A DNA stretch of 64,000 nucleotides, taken from NCBI RefSeq assembly GCF_000005505.3, contig NC_016132.3:25968501-26032500 (forward strand), in the 5' to 3' direction. Position 1 is the stretch's first letter. Every line of letters starts with the position of its first letter. A model generated the notes under the pieces. It was not told the DNA's origin, searched no databases, and saw nothing but the letters and a program-made list of their open reading frames with translations. Positions 14,402 to 25,729 of the stretch are shown in pieces. Origin of the DNA: Brachypodium distachyon (Eukaryota; Streptophyta; Magnoliopsida; Poales; Poaceae). Both the position numbers and the translations under genes were made by a program.

Positions 14402-15265
14402 CACTTACTATGCCACAACCTCTGCACCACACTAAAAAATGAGTATATGGCTGAGTGCAGTCCTTTGGCCTTGGGACCATCCTAAAAATGTGGTTCAAAT
14501 GACTAAGGTACCCCACCGAGCCACATGCGGAGGTGAAGTGGGCTAGGTAGAGGTTACCTAAGTTCAGGTCCGTGGGTGTGTAAAACTCGGGTTTATACCA
14601 AATTTGTACTTGTCTCAGCTGTGCGGTATCAGTATGACCGACAACCAGAAGATCGAGATAACTCTGTTCACGTTTTACCTGACACAGTACAGTCCTCTCG
14701 GAGCTATCGGCAAGCAAACTATAAGGTATAAGTCGAGCTGATCATTCTCCAAGTGTCTGAGGAGCACGAGGAAAATCTGAAGATGAACTTTGTCATGGAA
14801 CCATTAGGGTCGAGTGCGCGCCAAGAAGTGCAAGCCAACGCCTTCAAGATCCGCAAGCCCCTCAAGAATAAGAGGGGCAAGATGGTTGGGAAGGAAAAGC
14901 AGCCAAAGTTGCCCCAAGTTTACTATAAGTGCGGCGGGAAGTCTCATTATTCTCGCGAATGTCACACATCCTGTAGGTAGCGGACGCCTACCAGACGAGG
15001 AAGGCGCATGAGGCCCATCTCGTCATCCTCGGATAGGAAGGACCTGTAGCGCCCCAAGGGGTGTCGCCACTGATGATCCCCGCACCGCCATCCTTGGTGA
15101 CGATCCAGGCAGCCAATACTGACACCACCACACTGATGGAAGTTTAGCACCCAATGCTCCCTTCCTCTATGGCCCACCTGGACTTGGGAGATGCTTCATG
15201 GCTGTCCTCTAAGGAGAAGATGACCCATGATGACATCCTAGTTGAGGTCGATGCTCTCATGACAA
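14402..15265 (+). pseudogene. right arm: Copia gag fragment, opposite strand
   Basis: The plus strand repeats the same gag segment. The best preserved part is 14753-14980, with KIRKPLKNKRGKMVGK and YKCGGKSHYSREC, a CCHC-type zinc knuckle. The earlier UBN2 part (14430-14740) is full of stops and frame changes, so this arm is more decayed than the left one. It is the mirror copy of the left arm. Confidence 0.65.
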
Positions 15266-15916
15266 AGTCGACCTTGAAAGCAGGGACCTTGAAAGCAAGA
15301 TTCTAGGCATCTCCCGTTGAGTTTATTCAAATTGAGAGTGATTGATACAAGACCAAATGAGGGATGGGGTTAAAAAGACCATGGTTACCCTTCAGAGAGA
15401 GAGAAAATGGGGACAAGACGGTAATAAAGTGAGGGCCTTGGCACATAGCTTTTGTGTGCACCAAATGAAAGAGGGGATGACTTTTATTCGGTCCACCATG
15501 CACCATATGCCTTATCCCTCCCTCCCTTGTTCCTTTTGCTTCCATCTCTTCTCTTTTAGCCCATTTAATCCCATTTGACTATGGCATCAAAACTTGTTGA
15601 CTTCTTTTGACCGTTGCCTCGTAGGCTTGAGCAAAAACTGGTCGGCATGTTGACCTGAGTAGAAAAATATTGACTAGTCTCCGCCACATCTATAGGATTT
15701 AATGCCCGGTCCATGTAAGTGGTTTATTGTATTACAACAATTAATATTGATGGCTAGTCATGTTCTGAAATGTTTGTTGCATTTATTTAATTATGTTGCT
15801 ACTTGCTCGCTTCATTAAGTAATTATATACTATATTTTAGAACGTGCTTGAATGGAGGTAAAATGCCGTGTGGATAATGGTGCCACAAAGAGAAGTACCT
15901 AGTGCTCCAGGGAAAT
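15266..15916. other. intergenic, no gene seen
   Basis: Sequence between the inverted repeat and the MULE. No domain, RNA gene or element end was recognised. Confidence 0.4.
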
Positions 15917-17172
15917 GAGGTGCTCCCGAACAGTGACATGCTCCGGAGTAATCTGAGCCGCTCAATTTAAATCCAGCGGCTGGGCTAGAGCATTTGACAA
16001 TTTTGTATTTAGGTCCTTATGTTTTGTGTGAATCAACCCTCCCTCCACCTGATTTCTCTTTCCTCCCTATCTCTCCCCCGATGCCTCCTCTTTCCCGTAC
16101 TCCCCACGAGAGCCGCCGCCGCCACTGCTGCATCCCTCTGCGCGACCCCCACCGCTTGCCTCAAGCCAGATCAGGTCGTGCGCCCCCGCTGCCTCCCTCT
16201 GCTCGACCGGCGCGGCATCCCTCCGGCCAGATCGGGCCCCCCGCCGCCTCCTTGCCGCCGCTGCTGCCTCCCTCTGCTCGACTGGCGTCGCCGACCGGGC
16301 GGATTCGGCCGCCCTCACCTCGCCCGCGCGGGATCCGGACGCCCCGGCCGAGCCTCGGAGCGCCGCCCCCTCCGTCCGCCCGCGCCCGGATCCGCCGCCA
16401 GATCCATCCTCGGGCGCCCAGCCGTGCGGGCGCGCCGCCTGTGCCCGGATCCAGTCGGCCCCGTGCGAGGGCGCCCGGCCACCTCCTCCTCTCGTGGTGG
16501 CCGCCGCCGCCGTCTCCGTCCGCGGGCGCCCAGCCGTGCGGGCCGCCCAGCCTCGACGCGCCGCCACCTCCCAAGCGGGTCGCTGCCGCGTGCTTCCGGA
16601 TCCAGCCGGTCCCGTCCTCCGTGCGGGTGCCCGACGTTGCTTGACTGCGGATGGATTTGGTTGCATACAGATTTGGTTTAGTTTTTGGTTCCATACAATT
16701 TTCATTGATTGCGGATGGATCATTTTTTGTTTTCTCGTAAATTTATTGGTTCCGAAACAGATCGTGAATTTTGTTGTAAATTTGTGCAGAATTTCATTCA
16801 TTCCATTTGAAGATTTGTAGATTTTTCATTGATATCTCGTCGAAATTTCATAGATAACATTGAAATCCATGGTTTTGTTTGGTATCAATGGAATTTCAAA
16901 CAAAACTCATTGAAATCTCACCGATGCACCGTTGAAAATCCAAATGTGCAATTATTTCAATGGGATGTCAATAGAAATTTCATTAGCATCAATCACCGCG
17001 AAACCTAAAGTGTAAAATAGAAAAATGACTGGAGAGAGGAGGGTAACGAGGGTTCATTCATAGAAAACTTAAGGGGCCAAGTGCAAAATTATCAAATGCT
17101 CTATTTTCGGCCCTTGGCTCCAGATTGGATGGCCCAGGTTGCTAGGGAGCATGCATTGTGTGGGAGCACCCT
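15917..17172. mobile_element. MULE-like element with long TIRs and GC-rich cargo
   Basis: The ends are inverted copies of each other over roughly 140 bp. The left end reads GAGGTGCTCCC, then AGAGCATTTGACAATTTTG, then GAATCAACCCTCC. The right end, reversed, reads GAGGGTGCTCCC, AGAGCATTTGATAATTTTG and GAATGAACCCTCG. Long TIRs with a very GC-rich middle (16060-16650) are typical of grass Mutator-like elements that carry captured gene fragments. The middle encodes only Pro/Ser/Arg-rich low-complexity sequence in all frames, so I could not identify a donor gene. No transposase and no clear 9-bp target duplication was found. Confidence 0.6.
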
Positions 17173-17785
17173 CGTACAACAAACACCAAACCGAGATAAA
17201 TTTAGATTTTTGATATCAATGTTAGTCAATAAGGACTTGAAAATGAAATTGATGGATATTGCTACAGCTTACTTGTATGGTAATTTGGAGTTGAACATCT
17301 AATTTGGGTACTAGACGCCAGGAACGGAGAAGGCCCAGGCAAGCCCATGGCTAACTACTAGCTACAATAGTAAACAGTACAAATTTTGCTACAGTACACA
17401 AAGAAACTCGGTCTCACGCCCCAGGCCACGGTCTGGGCAGCCATGGGCCTGTCTCTGCCGTTGTACTAGATGGTCTCCTTGTTTCAAACCAAGACAGAGC
17501 AAACATGAATTGATACATGTTCGACTCCGGAAGTCACTGTACGAACTTAACCAATCTGGTAGAGTGTGGTATAATTGTTGAGTGATTTTCTACATGAGAA
17601 GGGCTACACTAGCAATGAAGATCACCCTTTGTGTTGATATGGCAATTCTATGAAAGATTTTGTATAATCTCGGTTTATGTGGATGATTTGAATATAATCA
17701 GTACTCGTGAGGATATTGGGGAAGTGAGTTCTTACTTAATGTTGGAGTTCTAGATGAAGGATTTGGGTCAAACCAAGTTCCTACA
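17173..17785 (+). pseudogene. Copia reverse transcriptase remnant
   Basis: Plus-strand fragments of a Ty1/copia reverse transcriptase: FRFLISMLVNKDLK then LMDIATAYLYGNLEL (17200-17300), and after about 200 nt of unrelated sequence LRKSLYELNQSGR (17520-17560) and ISVYVDDLNII (17665-17700). Stops and frame changes are frequent. The remnant stops at 17785, where a LINE fragment of opposite strand begins. It is similar in family to the RT at 35664-36600. Confidence 0.75.
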
Positions 17786-19090
17786 TTGGTAGCCAAAACG
17801 CAGTGTGATATTTTCATCACAAGGATGAACAAAAGAGGCGAGAGTAGGTCTCCTTGCCGGAGACCACGCTTGTTGGAGATGGTGTCCCCCGGAACTCCGT
17901 TCAAAAGAACCCTCATTGAAGGCGAGGAGAGGAGCCCACAGATTCACGCCCTAAACTTGGGCCCAAAGCCACACCTAAGAAGGGTCTCCGGGAGGAACGC
18001 TCAATCAACCGCATTGAAAGTTTTGGTGATGTCGAGCTTGAGGAGGACGTCGTCAATCCCCGCAATGTGGAGCTTGCGTGCAGTACCCTGAATGGGCATG
18101 AAGTTACCATGTAGGAAACACCCCTTGATGAAGGCGCTCTGGTGAGATCTCACAAGCTGTGACATGAGTGACATGATAGGGGCCACTCTCGTTGCTAGAA
18201 CTTTGACGAAGAACTTGGGCACACTGTGAATGAGGTTGATAAGCCAAAAGTCTCGCACCACTGTAGCATCAAGGCGCTTAGGGATAAGCATGATCAGGGC
18301 CTGATTGGTCGCCCTCATCCCTTGAACGTGAAGCTGATACAGAGCACAAAAGACCTCCACCACATCATCCTTGATGATGTCCAAGTTGGCGATGAAGAAT
18401 CAGGCCCGTGAATCCATTCAGGACCCAGTGTCTTGTCAAGCTCCTGCAATTTCACCACTTTCTATATCTCATCCTCATAGAAACCCTCCTCAAGCGAGGA
18501 TAGGTAGCAGTTAGGGACCTCAAGCAAGTCTGCGTCAAGTGAATCCACGTTGTGTGGCATCCCCCAAAAGGTTGTCAAAAAAGTTCTGCACCAAGTTCTG
18601 CGAAACAAATTCTTCCTCCTCTGATGGTTGGCATCGAGATATAAGCACTTCATGCATGCGCCCCCCTTGCTGAGCCAAAGGCAGCGGAGCGTTGCCTCGC
18701 AATGGACCACTCCAAGGAAGCAAGACCCGCTTGAGTAAACTTTGAAGGCTTCCCTCCTCCCTAGACAGCTGCCTCGCCTCCATAGCCACATCAAGGCACA
18801 TGATGACCTCTGTCGCCACAAGAATCTGAAACTTGATGTTCCCCACGAAGTGATCACTACAGCTCTTAAGCCATGTTGTGGTGGCCCATCATAGCTTTTA
18901 GTCCAGGCGCTTGAAAGATTTTAGGATGAAAGGACCAGAGCTCCGTGCGGCTCCAGCACAGTGTCATGGAATCCATCCACCTTGGGCCAAAAGCTCTCGA
19001 ACAAGAAGCACCGGCCCATATGGAAGTGGGTCTCTTACGTGAGGAGTGGCATAGAAACCACTTCCCTTTTCTCCCCACAAGCTAAGAGCC
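17786..19090 (-). pseudogene. LINE fragment: end of endonuclease region through RT
   Basis: Minus-strand pieces in order: a linker with ATEVIMCLDVAMEARQLS (18800 region), an FVSQNLVQNFFDNLLGD segment, then RT segments NQALIMLIPKRLDATVVRDF, HQSAFIKGCFLHGNFM and LLKLDITKTFNAVD (18384-18001), and NKRGLRQGDLLSPLLFILVM (17870-17810). The RT ends before the YADD motif. It is a truncated LINE copy of a related but different family from the 4.5-11.7 kb element, with several stops and frame changes and no visible tail or TSD. Confidence 0.75.
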
Positions 19091-20539
19091 GGAGGCCTAG
19101 ACCCTTTTCTAACATGTACGTTTCTAGCCTAATCATCCAAGATTCTTCATTCACAATGAGATGTTTTTTACATGTTCAAATTTTATATTTTGGATTACTT
19201 CAAATTATATATAGTTCTACAAAAAATGTTTCTTTTTTTTGTGCTGGAGACATTTTGGTCCCAACATGGGCTCTAGAAAGTGAGAGATGGCACAAAGGCA
19301 AGCATGAAGGAGGCCGGGCAGTGGTTGTCGCCTGACCCGGCCTCAGATTTGTAGGTAAGTGGACTCAGATGGGCCCATATTTTGCCTAAAGCATCTGAAA
19401 TTTTTCTTACTTTAGCACGGAGGTGCTGGTGTGTCGACTCATGGGCATGGAGGCATAGGCCACAACTTTTACATACTTCTTTTACTCTTATAAAAAATCA
19501 ATTGGTGGCGATGGTTCTTTTAAGAAGAAAAAAAGTCTCTTAATTTGTTAGAAGTAAATTTGTGGTATGTTTAACACCTTTGGTCCTTCACACCGCCCGA
19601 AGTGGTTTCTGTGCCACCCCGCCCTTAGGTCACGTGATATTGCAACCGGAAGGGCTGAGCCACTTCCTCCTCGAGCTGACAATGCCACAAGTTCCCTCTA
19701 TGATGCTCTATCGGTTCCTTCTCTTTGTCAACCAGAACACAAGACAGAAGGGATGTAGTGCTCACATGAGGAAGAGGGAGTACCACCATGGCTGGAAGCA
19801 GAGTAGTGGTGGTTTCAACGTGAGTCCTTGTTCGTTAATTTGAACCCAATTCCCACCAGAGGGACGACAGCGATTGAGAGGGTTTTATTCTCAATCTCCA
19901 TGAATACAGAGGAAATGACTATGAACCGAGCAAAACCTAAATAGAAAGAGCGCCGCCAGCAATTAGCAGAGCAGGTCAAAGAAATGGCGGGGCAATAAAC
20001 AAGAACAGGAGGGGGGCACAAAAGATGGAATTGCTAGTGAAAGAGTAAACAAAAGGGAGATAGGGGAGGTTGCAGCTAGTGAAAGAAACGCCAACAACTT
20101 CGGATTGTTCCGTAGTTGTTGAGAAAGCCTCACAACTTTTGGTTCGGGCGAGTGAGTGCGTGTGTAGTCTCTTTTTTTCTATCTCTAAAAAAGTTTATTA
20201 CTACACGGTTCTTTATAAGGAGGTTCAACTCTCTTTCCAGTAGCTTCATTCTTTGGGTGAATAGTGAATACCAATGATCTTGCCTCTTGGTTAGATCCAA
20301 CATTATCATCTTACATCTGTTGTGCCGGCGTTGAAGGTATTGGCTTGAAAATTCAGGGATAATAATTCAAGGTTTGACATATTTAATTGGACTTGGCTAT
20401 CCCCGTTAATATATATGTGGACTAATATATGTGGACTTGGTGCATTGACATATGGGTGTGATCATTTCTTCAAGGCATTGTGTTAAGATTTTTTTTAATA
20501 TACCCTGGATATATCATATATTGAAGAAGAAATCCGGAT
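19091..20539. other. intergenic, no gene seen
   Basis: No recognisable gene. A/T-rich runs occur at 19190-19240 and 19490-19540. The stretch 19560-19850 is somewhat GC-richer and open in one frame, but has no family signature. Confidence 0.4.
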
Positions 20540-20990
20540 GAGGTTGCACGTCCAAGGTGGTCTTACACAACTACGCACCCAAGGTCCACATAACATTCAC
20601 AAAACTAAAAACACTAAAGGCGCTATTCTCTTTAAGCAAGCCGGCACTTCTCCAAGCGCTACTCTCTCGACCTACGTCACTAAGAATCCGCATCACACTC
20701 GGTGTGACGCCATCAAAGACCACAACATTCCGATGTTTCCAAACACTCCAACAGACAAGTGTTATTGCCGTGTTCAGGTTCTTCCTCTCTTGTTAGTTAG
20801 CGACCTCCAAACCTGTCCACGCTAGCGAGAGTCCGATCATCCGTCGGAGCCCATTAGGTCTATCACCATGGCCCAAAACAACCGTCCACACCTGGCGGGC
20901 TACCACACAGCCAAGGAGGATATGATCTGTCTTACTATGCTTGATCACAGAGAGGGCAGCGGGGAGGGTGAGGGAGACCACGATGGCTCA
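20540..20990 (-). pseudogene. LINE C-terminal (zf-RVT) fragment
   Basis: Minus-strand reading gives KTDHILLGCVVARQVWTVVL, the zf-RVT zinc-binding pattern. Then SVWKHRNVVVFDGVTPSV matches the end of the ORF2 at 4651. Only the last part of ORF2 is present and it is frameshifted. Confidence 0.65.
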
Positions 20991-21012
20991 AGCGATCCGC
21001 CGTCCAGCAGCG

Positions 21013-21104
21013 TTTCTTTAGGGACAGCCACACAAAAATCTTGCATCTGCTCGGGGCATTTCTTTAGGGCCAGCCACACAAAAATCTTGCATCTGCGCGG
21101 GGCA
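21013..21104. repeat. tandem duplication, two 46-bp units
   Basis: Two adjacent copies share CAGCCACACAAAAATCTTGC and CGGGGCA, with two differences between them. They are non-coding. Confidence 0.85.
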
Positions 21105-21591
21105 TCGGCTCAAGACTCAGGAGTACCGCTGTTTGTATTGAATCCTTTTATTGTTTCTATGATTGATTACTCACTGTCAACAGTGGAGAAGATGTTTATC
21201 TGAAGAAAATGGCTTCCAAATTTTTATTTTTGATAAAAGATTTTGTTGCTCGCTAACTAGTCGCTTACTTGAGACAAACAAAAGAAGATATCTTTTCAAA
21301 TGACTTTGTTGCTCCAGGTCAGATTAACGAAAGAAGATGTTCAAGCACCAAAATGGATCGCTGGTTTCCATTCTTCAGGTAAAAACCGTTTTCGAATGTC
21401 CAGAAGCGTCTCCACGGGGTTCCAGCTAGATCACCAATACAGGTTCCAGGTTTGCAGGAGCAGGACAGCATTAGCACCGACACCGACATTAACGTAACTT
21501 ATAAATGTAAAATAATCACCAAATTACATGTGTCTTTTAACTTCAACTTTCCTGACAACTCAAATGTAGCGCACGCGCGCGCACACACAAC

Positions 21592-21597
21592 TTTATT
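21592..21597 (-). terminator. candidate poly(A) signal of eRF1
   Basis: AATAAA on the minus strand, followed by a G/T-rich stretch complementary to the GCGCGCGCACACACA run at 21573-21588. It lies about 470 nt past the eRF1 stop in genomic distance. Confidence 0.5.
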
Positions 21598-21822
21598 TAG
21601 GAAGTAGTAGATCAAACACAGCAGCTACAGTAGCAGCATAAACCTGAGCGGACAACAGCTGCTGACTGCGCGCAGTACACAGAATAATGGTTCCCTGACT
21701 GCAGGAAGAAGCATTCTTTAGCTACAAAGCGTCGACGCCATCATCATGCCCATTTCTTTGGCCTTGCACAAGATCTAGATCGTAATTGCTCATCAGTTCC
21801 TCTTCTCTCCAGCTCCTGCAGT

Positions 21823-21951
21823 CTGCAGAGAAGCAAATGGTGTGATTTGAAGATGAGTGAAAAGAGAAACAATTAAATATATCCCACATCAAGAAACAGA
21901 AATGAGAATCAAGGATGTTTATCTGCCATGGTCAGTTTCATAGGTACAAAC
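21823..21951 (-). other. predicted 3'UTR intron of eRF1
   Basis: The donor AAG|GTTTGTACC is at 21952/21951. The acceptor TTGCTTCTCTGCAG ends at 21823; a second CAG seven bases further is an alternative. The intron is 129 nt and has a pyrimidine-rich 3' end. The exon junction lies 114 nt after the stop codon, beyond the roughly 50-55 nt at which a downstream junction marks a transcript for nonsense-mediated decay. The frame after the stop stays open for 38 codons to the junction and 9 more sense codons past it. Confidence 0.65.
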
Positions 21952-22059
21952 CTTGGTTTCCTTGCACCGATTGTTTGGATGTTTCAGGGTACATATCTCG
22001 TCCCGGAGCGTCGGGGCCAGCACAGGCTCCTCACGGACCGGATTCAGTTGAGTTTGAGC

Positions 22060-22068
22060 TGATTGCTA
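22060..22068 (-). promoter_or_regulatory. readthrough-prone stop context of eRF1
   Basis: The stop and next six bases read TAG CAA TCA. This fits the TMV-type leaky consensus stop-CAR-YYA, which promotes ribosomal readthrough in plants. Finding it at the stop of the release factor gene itself suggests feedback control. Confidence 0.75.
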
Positions 22069-23382
22069 TTCCATATCTTCATAAACATCCTCATCTGACA
22101 TGTCGTCATCGTCGTACGCGGTAACATCTGCTGGGTAGCGGAGGATCCCGCCGATGCCACCGAAGCCCCGGCAGAACTGCGACCCTTCCTGTGACCTGTT
22201 GGTGACGAACTCCAGCCTGCAACCGTACTGCTGGTAGTTCTCAGCGAACCACTCCAGCAGCAGCATCCTGTCCACGACATCCAGTTCCCCAGATGTTGCC
22301 TCGTCCACGAAGTTGCCCTGGTCCATCTCCTGGTCACTGCTAAGGTACTTTATCACCGTCTCCCCCGTGGCAGAATTCTTGAGCTCATATCGCCTGGCGT
22401 CGAGGTTCTCCCACACGATCAGCGTGTCCACCGCGCCCATCTCCAGGGCTGTCATGGTGTCCTGCACACCAAGGACATATTTTCCAGTGTCCTGGCCTAT
22501 CTCCTCAAAGTACTTCCCAAGCAGCTTCTTCTCTTGAACAAACTTGACTTCAGACAGGACCTCGACAGACATCTCGATGGCTTGGTTGAAGCCACTCTCC
22601 CCTCCGTAGGACACGTCAACTGACTTGATAACCTTGGACTGCAAGCGTTGGTCAAACATCTCGGATTTGCCCAGCTCAGTCTTGAAATCAGCAGAACCAG
22701 CCAGGATGAGTCCGACAACATTGGGCTGGTTAGTGGCAGGGGTGATGAAGAATTGTGTGGCCAGCTCGGCCACCTTGCGCAGGTAGTTGTGCCGCTTCTC
22801 CACGCGCAGCCGGGCGAAGCGGACGGCAGACTGCCCTCCTCGGCCATGCTTCTTAGGGAGATCCACACTGAACTTGTAAAGAACCTCCCTGCTGTTGCCA
22901 CTCAGCGTGCCAAAGAGCGTCCCGTTGCCGTCCATGATAATGAAGCCGAACTTGTCATCGGACTCCAGAAGCTCATTCAGCGCCTCTGTGTGGAACTTGT
23001 TATCACAGAGATACAATGACGCGTTTATCGGCCTGAAAGGCTCGAAGTCGAAGGTGACCTTCTTCTCCTTGCCGTCATCGGTGACGACGGTCCCGGTGTA
23101 GAGCACCAGTCCGTTGGGGGGAACCCGGTTGTAGAGCTTCAGCCTCTGCTGAGCAGAGGTTATGGCAGCCAACACGGACTGACGGTTGACTCTGCTCTTG
23201 ATGTTGGAGGCAGTCCCGTACTCATCGCCCAACATCTTGGCCACCCGGGACACCTGATCACGCGGCGGCATGATGAGGGAGATCATGCTCGTGCCGTTGC
23301 CCCTTGCAGCATCCAGTGCCTTGATCAGCTTCTTCACCTTCCATATCTCAATGTTCTTGTCAGTTTCGTACCCCTCCACCAT
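22066..23382 (-). CDS. eRF1: eukaryotic peptide chain release factor subunit 1 (eRF1)
   Basis: Recognises all three stop codons in the ribosomal A site and triggers peptide release together with eRF3. The CDS has no intron and gives 438 residues, against 437 in the human protein. I chose the ATG at 23382 because [15 protein letters not shown] aligns with the usual start [15 protein letters not shown]; the open frame upstream of it has no ATG. Domain 1 has NIKS (60-63) and the YLCDNKF motif (124-130), which read the stop codon. Domain 2 has the catalytic GGQ (182-184) within [17 protein letters not shown]. Domain 3, which binds eRF3, runs to the acidic tail [15 protein letters not shown]. Every key motif is intact. 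A predicted 5'UTR intron and a 3'UTR intron flank the CDS. Confidence 0.97.
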   Translation of the reverse strand: MVEGYETDKNIEIWKVKKLIKALDAARGNGTSMISLIMPPRDQVSRVAKMLGDEYGTASNIKSRVNRQSVLAAITSAQQRLKLYNRVPPNGLVLYTGTVVTDDGKEKKVTFDFEPFRPINASLYLCDNKFHTEALNELLESDDKFGFIIMDGNGTLFGTLSGNSREVLYKFSVDLPKKHGRGGQSAVRFARLRVEKRHNYLRKVAELATQFFITPATNQPNVVGLILAGSADFKTELGKSEMFDQRLQSKVIKSVDVSYGGESGFNQAIEMSVEVLSEVKFVQEKKLLGKYFEEIGQDTGKYVLGVQDTMTALEMGAVDTLIVWENLDARRYELKNSATGETVIKYLSSDQEMDQGNFVDEATSGELDVVDRMLLLEWFAENYQQYGCRLEFVTNRSQEGSQFCRGFGGIGGILRYPADVTAYDDDDMSDEDVYEDME

Positions 23383-23456
23383 CTTGGCTAGTTTTTGCAG
23401 GGTGACCAGCCTTCGCCTAATCGAATTCAGTTCAGGTTGCAGATTAGTCCGCAAAA

Positions 23457-24200
23457 CTAGAAATTAAATGCATATTTTTACATGACCACCAGAAGAGGCT
23501 TTTAGCGTGTAGTATAATAGAACTATCTAGCATTCCTCATCTGCAATGCAAAACGGAATATCTAAACCAACCCATATATAGCCAATATAGGCTTCATAGC
23601 TCTTCACGGCTAAATTTTATTCGGGCCGATATCAGCGTCCAAAGCATCCGTGCTAAGAAAGAAAAACATTGACAGGTTCGCATGAAAAATCACCAAAACA
23701 CTACACATATCTGCTCACTGTAATAATTTTTTCCCACTCCACACGCTGGATAAACACCAGATCCAATAATATCGATAGGAGCAGAAAAAGATCTACACAC
23801 GTCTGGGTAAAGATTGCACTGGATTGAATACTCGATCAGCACACCCAGATCACAAACAGATCATGCCCGATTAATTTATTTCAGAGAAAACATCATGCCT
23901 GATTTTTCTTTTAATAATAATAATAAGCACGGAGATGACAGGATCATCATGATGATGAAGCACAAGCATATCCTACTCCTACAAATGACAGTTCAAGGAA
24001 CATAAAGGCGACACGCAAAAGAGCAACCACATCGGCACAGGCACCAGGTTGCAAAAAAAAATTACTAGCACAATAAGCATACTCTCAGTCTATTTGTGCA
24101 CCGGGTCAATTTTTCCTCTGGCTCCGCCCCTGGGTCGATCAACACGTACGGGTAAGCAAAAAAAAAAAAGTGGAAGGCGGAGGCTGTGTAGCGCGCGCAC
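23457..24200 (-). other. predicted 5'UTR intron of eRF1
   Basis: The donor GCAGCAG|GTGCGC is at 24200 and the acceptor TTTAATTTCTAG is at 23457, giving a 744-nt leader intron ending 74 nt before the ATG. Long leader introns are common in housekeeping plant genes. It is predicted from splice signals alone. Confidence 0.45.
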
Positions 24201-25729
24201 CTGCTGCGTGGGTGCCCGGCGGCGGGTGACGCCGGGCTCGGGGAGAAGTCGTGAGTCGTGAACCAGGGGAGTTCTTCTTCTTGTTCTTGGCGTTAGGAAA
24301 TGGTGCCAGCGCCTTTGGGGGATTTCTGAGACGATGATGATGGCTTGGGTTTTTTAGGGGCTGGCTGAAAGGGGGGAGGAAGGAGGAGGTGGTGGAGATG
24401 GTATCGAACTCTCTCGAGAACACAGTACAATTTCCTACCAGACTCTGCGGGCTGCAGCCACGCGTACGCGGAAGAAAGGACGCCAGCAAGCCATGGTCAC
24501 ATCGTCATCAGTCACCAGACAGCTTTCGGCTTCGGGAAGGCGTATATGCTGCTTCCGCCGCACACGCGAGTTTCTTTTCTTTTTGGTCTCTGTTTCCGCC
24601 TCTCTCCTGGTCCTGGCCGGGCGCTCTAATCTCACCTCACAAAAAGAAATTCCATTACGTAATGCATTATTTCCGCTCTTAAATATAAAGTGTTTTCGTC
24701 TATCCTAATTTAAAATTTTAAATATACCGACATGTACGACTCCAAATAAATATTACACTTATTAGATGCTGTGATCATTATATATTTTTGCAAATCTAGT
24801 CAATTTTTTAAAAATTGGACTACACTATAGCGCGACATCATGTGTTAAGGCGTTACAACCATGCATTCGCATGCCATACTGAACAGTAATCATTCAGCAT
24901 GTGCGAATCGACAGAGGCATGAACACTATCGAGCTGACGTTAGCTCGTTACAAATCATGTGGAGTAAAAATTGATTTAGACTAAAATTAGAATATTTATG
25001 TTTAAGAACGGGGAGTAGTTAATTAAAAATTGTGCTTTATATTTACAAAAATCCAAAAGTAAAACTCACATGCACTAGAAGTCTTCACCGATGCTTCTTA
25101 AAACGTTACACCTTTCGCAAGAAGGTTGAAAACATACATTTGCCAGTTAATTAAAACATGCATGTAGGAAAGTTTCATTTTCGTGATAGTTCGTTTGAAG
25201 AAACATACATTTGCCAGTCAAAAAAACAAATGAGCTCCAGTACTTAAATCACAGAAGATGAAAAGGAAAACTCAGGCAGATAGATTGTACGCAGTGCAGC
25301 GGTAGTACTAGCTCTCTGCAAAAATCATTCAATTCAGCCACCATCCGTCCAATCGAGCCAGGTGCCAGTAAGCGGGGCCGGAACCGGGCTAGGGCGGTAC
25401 GACCAAAAATGGACACACAACACCTGGCGCGCTTAGCTACACCTGCTGCCCTGCATTTGAGCTTTCTGGTAGGAGGATATATTTTCTTTCGGCGTCGTAA
25501 ACGTGGCGACCCGTGTTTGCACCAACGGTCCGTGAGACTGGTCCGGTCGAGGTTGGCAGGCGGCTTACCGCGTACGTTGCGGAACGGCGGAATTGGCACT
25601 TCTGGAAGCAAACTCACGCGTGGACGTGCCGGGACGCCCCCGCACGGTACACGCACCGACAGCCCGATCGACGCGTGTGCAGGAATCTATGCCCAGCCTT
25701 CCTTTTCTTTTCCGTTTCAAAATATGTAA
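24201..25729. other. eRF1 first exon and promoter, then intergenic
   Basis: The GC-rich part next to 24200 (to about 24480) should hold the untranslated first exon and core promoter of eRF1. Beyond that the sequence is non-coding. No TATA box could be placed with confidence, and no other gene was recognised up to 25729. Confidence 0.4.

Larger units (their letters stand above)
13565..15265. repeat. long inverted repeat (palindrome) of a Copia gag segment
   Basis: Two arms of about 830 and 860 bp face each other around an 11-nt loop (14391-14401), closed by AAGTG/CACTT. Reading away from the centre on each strand gives parallel sequence: ATGAGTATATGGCTGA, then GTCCTTTGGCCTTG, ACAAGCAAAYTATAAGG, a zinc-knuckle segment ending ATTCTCGYGAATGTC, and finally CATGACCCATGATG. 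By eye the arms are about 75-80% alike. A transcript crossing the centre would fold into a long double-stranded hairpin. The boundaries are approximate. Confidence 0.8.

Noticed and set aside
16019..16681. Pro/Arg-rich protein of about 220 residues
   Set aside because: All three frames are open here because of extreme GC content. The composition is low-complexity and the block is MULE cargo.
21541..21590. GCGCGCGCACACAC run as a Z-DNA or satellite feature
   Set aside because: It is only about 16 bp long and is better explained as the G/T-rich element downstream of the eRF1 poly(A) signal.
22313..23101. Plus-strand open frames across eRF1
   Set aside because: They are antisense shadows of a highly constrained coding region.
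23383..23454. N-terminal extension of eRF1 by 24 residues
   Set aside because: No ATG supports it. eRF1 proteins start next to the TDKNIEIWK segment, and this stretch looks like 5'UTR after a leader-intron acceptor.
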